Below, piece after piece: positions 43,205-49,943 of a stretch of 64,000 nt of DNA (positions are counted from its first letter, which is position 1; each line of letters begins with the position of its first letter). The notes under the pieces were generated by a model. That model saw only the letters and a list, made by a program, of their open reading frames with translations. It had not been told where the DNA came from and did not search any database. The position numbers and the translations under genes are program-made. Source of the stretch: an uncultured Bacteroidales bacterium (GTDB taxonomy: Bacteria; Bacteroidota; Bacteroidia; Bacteroidales; WCHB1-69); contig OMYJ01000006.1 of the NCBI GenBank assembly GCA_900315245.1, forward strand, positions 62,001-126,000, written 5' to 3'.

Positions 43205-43293
43205 TTGATAAAGGGAGTGTCTTTATCGTAAAATCACCAACGAGTGCAGTCCTGGTGATTCCAAGAAATAGCCCGATTTATTCGGGCTTTTTT
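43205..43293 (+). ncRNA. probable structured small RNA with three hairpins
   Basis: Downstream of a Bacteroidota promoter box lie three consecutive perfect stems. GATAAAG/CTTTATC (43207-43213 with 43221-43227) has a 7-base loop. AATCACCA/TGGTGATT (43232-43239 with 43253-43260) has a 13-base loop. The terminator stem AGCCCGA/TCGGGCT (43270-43276 with 43282-43288) runs into a T-tract. The predicted transcript is about 90 bases. A 66-codon frame crosses the region but ignores these structures. The RNA family was not recognised; the start base is approximate. Confidence 0.6.
43270..43293 (+). terminator. rho-independent terminator, shared with the convergent gene
   Basis: Stem AGCCCGA with TCGGGCT around a 5-base loop, then TTTTTT. 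On the - strand the same stem ends the repaired reading frame of the PBECR-type gene, whose TAA stop lies in the loop (43278-43280). Confidence 0.8.
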
Positions 43294-43710
43294 CTTAGGT
43301 CAAAGGCTGTCAACAAAAAGATTTCTCCTGATTGTCCCATCGGGTCTGAATCACTATCCTAAAGGTTTTGCTTTCCAGTATCAATTTCTTGTCATCTGAT
43401 TTTTCACTGACAAATTCCCAAACTGCACCACAATCGGGATGAAATCTTCCACCTCGAACCCCAACTCTTTAATGCTGGCGCCATGTTTTTCCACAATATG
43501 TTTCAATCCGAATCCCTTATTTGTTTTTGGATTGTTTTCACCCCAGACAATATCGATGTAGCCTATGCCATCACGGTACAATGCTTTAGAACACTCGCCA
43601 TTTTGCACTTTCAACAAGTGCTTGATTGCAAGTTTAGACTGACCACAAAACTGGTCATATATTGGTCCGAAAATCCCGTTTTTGTTTCCTGCCTCTGTAA
43701 AGTCAGTCAT
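43278..43710 (-). pseudogene. PBECR-type (barnase/EndoU/colicin/RelE-like) nuclease domain gene, frameshifted
   Basis: The open frame (43381-43710, 109 aa) holds FGPIYDQFCGQSKLAIKHL, GIGYIDIVWGE and KGFGLKHIVEKHG, the pattern of phage-associated PBECR nuclease domains. It stops early at 43381. Restoring one base near 43417-43419 (a CCC run, GGG on the gene strand) continues the domain with KKLILESKTFRIVIQTRW and KSFLLTAFDLRKKPE to a stop at 43278. That continuation is the expected end of the domain, so the gene is a frameshifted full domain. Such domains are usually part of large mobile-element proteins; this one is a detached piece. Confidence 0.7.
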
Positions 43711-43731
43711 ACCCCATGCCTATAGCTGATT

Positions 43732-44279
43732 CTAACAAGGCTTTTTCCTACTCTCACTCTCACCGTACTCTTTGGCAATCATTATGGACCGGTTCAGCTT
43801 ATCAACAAACCACTGTTTATCTGACAAAAAGGTTGGTAAAACAGACGTTTCGAGGCATCCGATATCGTGATGAGTTCGAGAAAATGGCTCCATGACAATG
43901 TTTGCGATACTGTCGCAAACATTTCACGATCGTTGTAAACACGCGCCACTTTCATCATTCTTGTAAGGGCGGAATAGGTGTAGCCTTTGCCATAGCGGGT
44001 TGTCAATCTTTGCGACAGTGTCGCAAGAATCCTCTTGCCGTAGGCCGAGTATGTTTGGTAATCCATATCCTCGATAATGTATTTGCCCACTTTCCAAAAC
44101 GTCATGCTGGCATGAGCGTTGACATAGATGGAGACCTGCATTCTAGCATTATCAATAATTTCGGTCACGCCGTCATATAGGTGGTCGCTAACCGTTCCTA
44201 TAACGCGTGTGTCAACAATTCCTTTGGTTTTAGATTCCAAAGTGGTCATCTTGTTTTCAATATCATTACTGTTTGTCAT
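43732..44279 (-). pseudogene. DUF1016 (YhcG) N-terminal domain gene, truncated and frameshifted
   Basis: The open frame (43794-44279, 161 aa) matches the N-terminal DUF1016 domain: MTFWKVGKYIIEDM, AYGKRILATLSQRLTTRYG, SALTRMMKVARVY and LSWSHFLELITI. The complete homologue at 57010-58164 has the same blocks. The frame loses register at an A5 run (43826-43830); with one base added it reads on as LSDKQWFVDKLNRSIMIAKE to a TAG at 43732. The PD-(D/E)xK nuclease half is absent, so the gene cannot encode a normal YhcG-type protein. It is driven by the promoter box in repeat copy B. Confidence 0.75.
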
Positions 44280-44325
44280 TTTTATTTTATTTTAATGATT
44301 AAAAACGTTAATAGTTTCCGCCGAC

Positions 44326-44453
44326 AAAGATACACCAAATCCGCCTGTTTGTCAAGGGTTTTGCAATTTTTTTGTTGTCCCTGACAAACAGGCGGTTGTG
44401 ATTTAATTTAACAATTGACGTTGCTGATTGTTAAATTTTCAGGTAGAGTTTTC
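44326..44453. repeat. ~128-bp direct repeat (copy B), with a - strand promoter box
   Basis: The counterpart of 43020-43147. Its palindrome (44341-44358 with 44379-44395) carries one lost base. Unlike copy A it has TATCTTTG on the - strand at 44326-44333, about 47 bases before the DUF1016 remnant. Confidence 0.85.
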
Positions 44454-44488
44454 GCGGGAAAAACACGAAAACGGGAGCGAGAGCCGCA

Positions 44489-45346
44489 TCAGAACTCCCT
44501 CCAGACAATGAAATTCACATGTTCCAGATGCTTCCACATTCTGACATCCCCACCCCACGGCTGGAATCCGTTCTCCTGATCGCGGTGGAAACCGTAGGCG
44601 TCGCCGCCGGTGAGGGCGATGGCGTTCTGCACACCGAGGTCCGCAACCGCTTGGGCGAAATCGTGGAACGACTCCTTGTCGAGACTGCTCACCGTCACGA
44701 TCTGGCCGTCCAGCTCGCACAGGGCGTGGCGCAGTGCCTTGTTCTTGGGCTTGTTCTCCACCATCGTGCCGTTGCTCACCAACGGATACTGACGGAAGAA
44801 ATAGCCGTCTTTGCTGGTCGCCTCCTCAAACAACGGGGTACTCTCCGCCATGCCGAGCTGGATTTTCCCGTCTATGATAGCGCAGAAACCCTTTTTGGCC
44901 ACTCCGCGTGACAACAGCTCGCCCTTGAGGACGAAAGCACCCACAATTTCGTGGTTGTCAGCACGGATGTCGGCGGCTTGGAGACACAACACCACCGACT
45001 TGTCGTTCGTGTCAGGGATACCGACGAGAAGTTCCGGCACCGCGTTCACGGGCGTGTGGATGCGCAGCGGCACGTCGTTGACCACCGTGTCGCGGACAAG
45101 CACCGTGGCGGGTTCGCTTTTCACGATGGTCGGGGCCACCGGAACCGATTCGGCCAATGGCTCAGTCACTTCGACGGGCTTGGCGGTTTTAGGACGCAGT
45201 GCCAACACAAGGGTCACGGCGAGTAGCACGACAGCCGCCACCACCGCCGTCCAGAACCACCAACGGCGGTACAACGGCTTGCGAATCACCTCCTTGCGGC
45301 TGATGATGCGGATTTCATCGTCTTTAATATCTTCAAAATGCTTCAT
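44489..45346 (-). CDS. phosphodiester glycosidase-like membrane-anchored protein
   Basis: A 285-aa protein with a short basic cytoplasmic start, one membrane helix (WFWTAVVAAVVLLAVTLVLAL) and an exported domain. The C-terminal half has the outline of the NAGPA-type phosphodiester glycosidase fold: AFVLKGELLSRGVAKKGF, GKIQLGMAEST, FHDFAQAVADLGVQNAIAL and TGGDAYGF. Substrate unknown. Its ATG overlaps the stop of the LytTR gene (ATGA), so the two are translationally coupled. The family call is from pattern and is moderate. Confidence 0.65.
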   Translation of the reverse strand: MKHFEDIKDDEIRIISRKEVIRKPLYRRWWFWTAVVAAVVLLAVTLVLALRPKTAKPVEVTEPLAESVPVAPTIVKSEPATVLVRDTVVNDVPLRIHTPVNAVPELLVGIPDTNDKSVVLCLQAADIRADNHEIVGAFVLKGELLSRGVAKKGFCAIIDGKIQLGMAESTPLFEEATSKDGYFFRQYPLVSNGTMVENKPKNKALRHALCELDGQIVTVSSLDKESFHDFAQAVADLGVQNAIALTGGDAYGFHRDQENGFQPWGGDVRMWKHLEHVNFIVWREF

Positions 45347-45708
45347 AGCTTATATTCTCGTTCAATATAGTCCTTCAGCTGCCTCAAGGCCTCCTTCGAG
45401 GCCTCGAGGTTGAGCTTGAAAGTATGATGGTCGGACAGGACAATCTGTTTCTTTCCAGGGTTGATATACGTCAGGAAGCGCAAGTTCACGATCAAGCTCT
45501 TGCCGATACGTACAAACTCCTCCTCCTTGGCACCCAACTGCTTGTGAATCAGATCCTCTATCACTCCTAATTGCACTGCAACCGTGCGCTTTTCCCCATC
45601 GCGGGTACGAAAGTCCGAATAGTTGCCATCCGCGACAACACACACCAAGCTCCCCGCAGGAATGCGGATAAGCTCGTTAGCATTGGTAATGGTCAAAAAA
45701 TCGGACAT
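45343..45708 (-). CDS. LytTR DNA-binding domain regulator
   Basis: A 121-aa protein consisting only of a LytTR-type DNA-binding domain: LVCVVADGNYSDF near the start, EEEFVRIGKSLIVNLRFL and a NPGKKQIVLSDHHTFKLN strand region. It has no receiver domain, so its signal input is unclear. It is coupled to the membrane-anchored glycosidase-like gene downstream by a 4-base ATGA overlap, which suggests that the partner may modulate it. Confidence 0.88.
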   Translation of the reverse strand: MSDFLTITNANELIRIPAGSLVCVVADGNYSDFRTRDGEKRTVAVQLGVIEDLIHKQLGAKEEEFVRIGKSLIVNLRFLTYINPGKKQIVLSDHHTFKLNLEASKEALRQLKDYIEREYKL

Positions 45709-45725
45709 ATTCGAAAATTAAAGTG

Positions 45726-45733
45726 CAAAAATA
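45726..45733 (-). promoter_or_regulatory. -7 promoter box of the LytTR gene
   Basis: TATTTTTG on the - strand, 17 bases before ATG 45708; a leader of only about 10 bases is expected. Confidence 0.7.
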
Positions 45734-45782
45734 CAATTTATTCAAATCGGCATTTCATCTTATTCATCGCCCTTCATCGTAC

Positions 45783-46835
45783 CTATCTCGTCACCTTCGA
45801 CAGCACCTTCCCTTTCTGGTCGATCAGCACCATGGAGGTCCAGTCCTGCAGTTGCGCTTTGAACAGTGTGGGGGTGATGCCTACGATGTCGGTGTAGATA
45901 GGTGGCGTGATGATTCCGCCCTCACCGTCGATCAGGCCGGAATAACCGCCGACCCTGTATTCGTAATAATCGTTGTTTTTGGTCTGCCCCACCTTTTGCT
46001 CGCCGGTTTGAAGGTCGGCATAATTAACCTCATAATAGAGATTGTTGATATAGTCAATGATTCCGTCTTGCAGGACATTTCCTTCGAAATCAATCTGTTT
46101 CTTGAAGTCGCCGTCCTTATAGACGATGGCGTAATCCTTGGCCAGTTCGATGTTGTCGTAGAGCGGTTTGATGACCCAGCGACCTCTCTGGTCGATCACC
46201 CCGATTTTGTTGGAGGAGTCCGCCACCACGCAGTGTCCGTTGTGGAAGACGAAATCGCAGAGCGGGTTGCCTCGGTAGGAGAATTTGAAGCCGATGGCCA
46301 CCTTGCCGTTGGTGTTCACGAAACCGATGTAGCCGTTCTTCTCCACGGCGGCCAGCCCTTCCGAGAAAACCCAAGCTTTGGTGTAGGTAGTGGGCTCCAC
46401 GATGACCTCGTTGGTCACGATGTTGCAGAAGCCCCGTTTCCCGTTTTTGGCGAATAGGACGATGGGATCCTCTTCACGGCTGTTGGAATAGTGACACCAG
46501 TCGATGTCCGAGACAATGACCTCCTTGGTGACTGGATTGATGATGTTGCTTTTGCCCTTGTTGTAGGAAACAGGACCGTCTGACGGCTCATATCCGTACT
46601 CATAGGCGTACTTGTCCTGGTGCTTTTTCGACTTGACAATCCGCATCGCCGTCACGCCCGCCGCCGCCCCGACGATGGCAATGGCCAATAAGACAATGAG
46701 CCACCTGAAGGGTCTTCTCCTCTTCGGCTGTTCCCCGGCGTTATCAGGAGCCGAATTCTCATTGATGGTTGCCTGTTGTTGCATTTCCTCCGCATTCTCA
46801 TTGAATGCGCCCGTGTTTTTCATTTCTTCTTCCAT
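45783..46835 (-). CDS. WG repeat-containing membrane-anchored protein
   Basis: A 350-aa protein with an acidic, Asn/Gln-rich cytoplasmic start, a basic stop (KRRRPFR) and one membrane helix (WLIVLLAIAIVGAAAGVTA). The remainder is a series of WG/KWG-type beta repeats: KNGKRGFCNIVTNEVIVEP, EKNGYIGFVNTNGKVAIGF, SSNKIGVIDQRGRWVIKPLY, and a degenerate GGYSGLIDGEGGIITPPIY. These repeats are thought to mediate binding; no enzymatic motif is present. It shares the strand with the LytTR gene but has its own promoter. Confidence 0.85.
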   Translation of the reverse strand: MEEEMKNTGAFNENAEEMQQQATINENSAPDNAGEQPKRRRPFRWLIVLLAIAIVGAAAGVTAMRIVKSKKHQDKYAYEYGYEPSDGPVSYNKGKSNIINPVTKEVIVSDIDWCHYSNSREEDPIVLFAKNGKRGFCNIVTNEVIVEPTTYTKAWVFSEGLAAVEKNGYIGFVNTNGKVAIGFKFSYRGNPLCDFVFHNGHCVVADSSNKIGVIDQRGRWVIKPLYDNIELAKDYAIVYKDGDFKKQIDFEGNVLQDGIIDYINNLYYEVNYADLQTGEQKVGQTKNNDYYEYRVGGYSGLIDGEGGIITPPIYTDIVGITPTLFKAQLQDWTSMVLIDQKGKVLSKVTR

Positions 46836-46885
46836 AATGAATGGTTTTTTGCTGTTTTGAACTATTTTTTGATTGAATTCGGCGG

Positions 46886-46893
46886 CAAAAATA
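46886..46893 (-). promoter_or_regulatory. -7 promoter box of the WG-repeat gene
   Basis: TATTTTTG on the - strand, about 50 bases before ATG 46835. Confidence 0.6.
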
Positions 46894-47260
46894 GTTCATC
46901 CGGCAATCCCTTGGTCACGGCCAGGCGGTCTATTGTATGAAATGGCGGGGGTGTTGTATGAAATGGCGGGACGAGGGGGGATTCACAATGGACAATGTAA
47001 AATGTACAATGTACAATGTACAAATTCCCAAAATTTTCAATTTGTGATTCTGTAACTGAAAAAGATTGTGTAATAGGCAGAGTTTTCTGCCAGAGGGATG
47101 ACTGTTTCCTTGTAGTCTGATGAAGTGTCAGCATTTTTTGTGTTCTTCGCCAAACCATACCAATATAATAGGAAGCCGCTATAAACGATTAATAATCAAA
47201 AAAGATGATAGAAAGCGAGAAGTCTGTTATCCTATTTATAGAAAACACTAAATGTAAGAC
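46894..47260. other. non-coding stretch with short repeats
   Basis: No gene. It holds two copies of TTGTATGAAATGGCGGG in direct tandem (about 46933-46968) and a run of ACAATGTACAATGT units (about 46986-47025). Frames crossing it consist of the translated repeats. Confidence 0.6.
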
Positions 47261-47713
47261 TCAACGCCCCCAAAGTCCGACTTCAACTTCATTTTCGACG
47301 GTTTCTTCCACGTCATCGTCCAGAAATCCAAAGAAGTCATAACCCGTGAAAGCTTCCACAGTGTTCACTGATCGGGCAGTTCCAGCGATGGTTACGGAAT
47401 CGGAGGTGTTGGGGCAGATAAAGGCTATGGTATGATAGGCGTCTTGGTGTTTGATGAGGAAGGCCTTGAAGTGATGCCAGACCCCGTTGTTCATCTCCTT
47501 GTTTTGGTGGAAGATGTTGGTAAAGTAGTCGCTCTCTTTCACCGCCTGCTCCGACCATTTCATATCCTGCCGGCGTGCCATGTGCCCTCTCACCCACCCC
47601 GAGCCGCTGTAATCCTCGTTTGTGGCTTGCGGAAGTTCCAGGTTCGGGTCCGGCATGAAACAGCGTGGGATTTTGGGGGTATGTTTTGTGGCCTCCACCT
47701 CTTCCGCTGTCAG
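47261..47713 (-). pseudogene. DNA/RNA non-specific endonuclease, C-terminal fragment
   Basis: The frame matches the second half of a NUC1-type secreted endonuclease: LTAEEVEATKHTPKIPR, then LPQATNEDYSGSGWVRGHMA, then SEQAVKESDYFTNI. The family signature DRGHxxP appears altered (VRGHMAR). The N-terminal half is missing: a TAA at 47714-47716 directly precedes the LTAEEV segment, and the sequence before it belongs to another coding remnant. A gene fusion junction followed by decay is the likely history. Confidence 0.7.
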
Positions 47714-47859
47714 TTACGTAAGTAACTCTTGTTCAAAGAACTCATCACGCAAAACATCAGGACAGTTGTTCACGTCGTTTTCCACAAAGTCCCACTGTTG
47801 TACAACCTATGCTTTCCAAGGATATTCTTTGCTTGCGATGAGAATGCAGATGAAAGCAA
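47714..47859 (-). pseudogene. remnant of an unidentified coding sequence
   Basis: Read on the - strand, bases just after the rmuC stop encode IAFICILIASKEYPWKA, an in-frame TAG, then VVQQWDFVENDVNNCPDVL and RDEFFEQELLT before TAA 47714. The uninterrupted, protein-like character on both sides of the TAG indicates the 3' end of a once functional gene. The family was not recognised. Confidence 0.55.
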
Positions 47860-49647
47860 TTAATCGTCATCAGCTACATCTACCTCGTTCATTTCCGGTA
47901 ACAGCGAGGCGGCCTGGTCCGTCGGCAGGGCCTCGACCTCCCGCAGTTTCCGTTTGATGGCTTTGGTGCGGGTGCCCTGAAGCTGCTCGATGGTCGCGGA
48001 AGCGGAGTCGATGTTCTTCTTGGCCTTCTCAAGCAGGTCGCCGAATTTGGAGAACTCCGTTTTGACAGCACCCAACGTGGTCCAGACATCGTTACTGCGT
48101 TTCTCAATGGCCAAGGTGCGGAATCCCATTTGCAAGCTGCTGAGCAAGGCACCCAAGGTGGTCGGTCCCGTGACGAGCACGTTCCATTTGTCTCTAAGTT
48201 CTTGAGTGAGTTTGGAACGGCGTATGACCTCGGCGTAGATGTTCTCAACGGGTACGAACATGATGGCGAAATTGGTCGTGTCGGGGACGGATAAATACTT
48301 GGTGCTGATGTCCTTTGCCATGGCCAATATCGTGTTCTCAAACTGGCTGGATTTCGATTTGATCGCCGAAGCGTCCCCCGTGTCTATGGCATCGACATAC
48401 TGGTCATAGACATCCTTGGGAAACTTGGAGTCGACAGGCAGATACACCGAGCCGTGGGGATCATCCTTGCCGGGCAACTTGATGGCGAACTCCACGCGTT
48501 CCGAGCTGCCGGGCACGGTGGCCACATTCTCATCGTATTGCTCGGGAGCCAGCATCTGCTCCAACAACGCCTTGAGTTGCAGTTCCCCGAAATTGCCACG
48601 CACTTTGACATTGGTGAGCGCGTTCTTCAAACCTCCCACATCGGAAGCGAGGTTCTTCATCTCGCCCAACCCCTTTTGGACGCTTTCAAGTTGCTCGCTG
48701 ACCAGCTTGAAAGACTGTCCGAGACGGTCGTTCAGGGTCTTCTGCAGCTTCTCATCCACAGTTGCCCGCATCTCATCCAACCGTTTCTCTGTCGTTTGGA
48801 TCAGGTCCGACTGCCGCTTGTCCATTTCGGCAAACCGTTCCTTCTGGGCCTCCACCATCTTTTCGGTGTTCTTCTCGAACCCTTCCTGGAACTTCTCGGA
48901 CATCGTAGTCAGCTTTTCTTCAACGATGGAACGCAGCGCATCAAGTTTGGTTTCCGTAGTCTTGATCAAGTCAGACTGGCGTTTCTCCATCTTCTCAAAA
49001 CCGACATTCTGCGCCTCAACCGATTTGTCAGTGTTGGCATCGAAGGTTTTGAAGAATTGCTCGAACGATTTTGTCAACGTCGTATTGGTGGTATCCTTCA
49101 AGTTTTCAAGTTTGGACTCCATGGTGCCCACAAACTCCTTGTTGCGCTTCCCCATGTCATCGAAGCCTTCTTTTTGGAAAGAATTGAGTTTTGCGACATT
49201 GTCACCAAATGCGGTCTGAAAGTCCGTAAAGGCTTTCTTTGTCTCTTCTCGCTGGTTTTTGGACGTTTCCGACGATTCTTTCCTCAACTGACTGACATTT
49301 TCAGTGAATTCAGAGCGTAATTTGTTCACCGTGCCCGAAATCTCTTCGCGCATCTTCCCCACGTTGCCAGAGAGTTCCTCCCGCATCTTTCCCATGTTGT
49401 CCACCGTTTCCGTCCGCATGTGTCCGACGTTCTCTGACAGCTCTTTTCGGATTTTGTCGATGTTGTCCGACAACTCCTGCCGGGCGCTTCTGTTCTCTTC
49501 CGAGATTTTGCCCTCCAAGCGGTCGAAGTCTTTCGAAGAGACATCCGAGGTGTTTTCTTGTCTGGAAAAAACTTTGACCATAACGATAACGGTGCAGACG
49601 GTGCAAACCGCCACCAAAGCTAAAATGATGTATATGAATGTGTTCAT
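47860..49647 (-). CDS. rmuC: DNA recombination protein RmuC
   Basis: A membrane-anchored RmuC-family protein of about 595 aa. After one N-terminal helix (FIYIILALVAVCTVCTVIVMV) comes a very long coiled coil (about residues 35-330) with recurring MGKMREELSGNV- and EKMEKRQSDLIKTTE-type units. The conserved RmuC nuclease-fold domain follows: RGNFGELQLKALLEQML, DSKFPKDVYDQYV, and TPTTLGALL-like GPTTLGALLSSLQMGF. The family limits inversions between repeats. The frame is open to 49689, but ATG 49647 precedes the membrane helix. Confidence 0.92.
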   Translation of the reverse strand: MNTFIYIILALVAVCTVCTVIVMVKVFSRQENTSDVSSKDFDRLEGKISEENRSARQELSDNIDKIRKELSENVGHMRTETVDNMGKMREELSGNVGKMREEISGTVNKLRSEFTENVSQLRKESSETSKNQREETKKAFTDFQTAFGDNVAKLNSFQKEGFDDMGKRNKEFVGTMESKLENLKDTTNTTLTKSFEQFFKTFDANTDKSVEAQNVGFEKMEKRQSDLIKTTETKLDALRSIVEEKLTTMSEKFQEGFEKNTEKMVEAQKERFAEMDKRQSDLIQTTEKRLDEMRATVDEKLQKTLNDRLGQSFKLVSEQLESVQKGLGEMKNLASDVGGLKNALTNVKVRGNFGELQLKALLEQMLAPEQYDENVATVPGSSERVEFAIKLPGKDDPHGSVYLPVDSKFPKDVYDQYVDAIDTGDASAIKSKSSQFENTILAMAKDISTKYLSVPDTTNFAIMFVPVENIYAEVIRRSKLTQELRDKWNVLVTGPTTLGALLSSLQMGFRTLAIEKRSNDVWTTLGAVKTEFSKFGDLLEKAKKNIDSASATIEQLQGTRTKAIKRKLREVEALPTDQAASLLPEMNEVDVADDD

Positions 49648-49704
49648 AGCGAGATATTTGATGAATAATTGATGAATGTTGACCTGCAATTCAGAAGATC
49701 TGAA

Positions 49705-49806
49705 CTACTTTTTGCCGAACATGTCTCCGGGATTCTTGCCAATTAAAGCACCACCAACTGCTTCCAAAAGCCAGCCGAAACAACCAATGAGAATGTAAAT
49801 GATCAT
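49705..49806 (-). CDS. 33-residue membrane peptide, copy 1
   Basis: Too short for routine gene finding but well supported by duplication. It encodes a hydrophobic helix (MIIYILIGCFGWLLEAVGG, then ALIGKNPGDMFGKK). The copy at 61084-61188 differs only at the C-terminus. Both share the same leader, a -7 box and an upstream inverted repeat. It lies between hsdR of locus 2 and rmuC. Family and function not recognised. Confidence 0.7.
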   Translation of the reverse strand: MIIYILIGCFGWLLEAVGGALIGKNPGDMFGKK

Positions 49807-49848
49807 AACTCCAAAATTTTGATGAATAATAACGTTGATTTTCGGCGG

Positions 49849-49888
49849 CAAAATTACAACTGATAGGTTCAGTCATGTTGAACCTATT
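49849..49888 (-). promoter_or_regulatory. promoter and operator-like dyad of the membrane peptide, copy 1
   Basis: The -7 box TAATTTTG (49849-49856, - strand) with a perfect dyad ATAGGTTCA (49863-49871) and TGAACCTAT (49879-49887) upstream, at the place of the -33 element. In copy 2 the 9-base arms are the same while the 7-base spacer differs, which points to selection on the arms. Confidence 0.6.
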
Positions 49889-49943
49889 CAAACACAATAT
49901 CCACGGAATAACTATAATATCTATCTATAAAAAAACACATCGA

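Noticed and set aside
43162..43362. 66-codon frame over the small-RNA region
   Set aside because: Its start lies before the predicted transcription start, and it crosses three perfect stems including a terminator.
46862..47158. 98-codon frame on the - strand
   Set aside because: Consists largely of translated ACAATGT and TTGTATGAAATGG repeats.
49691..49897. 68-codon and 69-codon frames at both membrane-peptide loci (also 61076-61285)
   Set aside because: They use a different register; the 33/34-codon frame has a helix-like product, a shared leader and better conservation of its protein.
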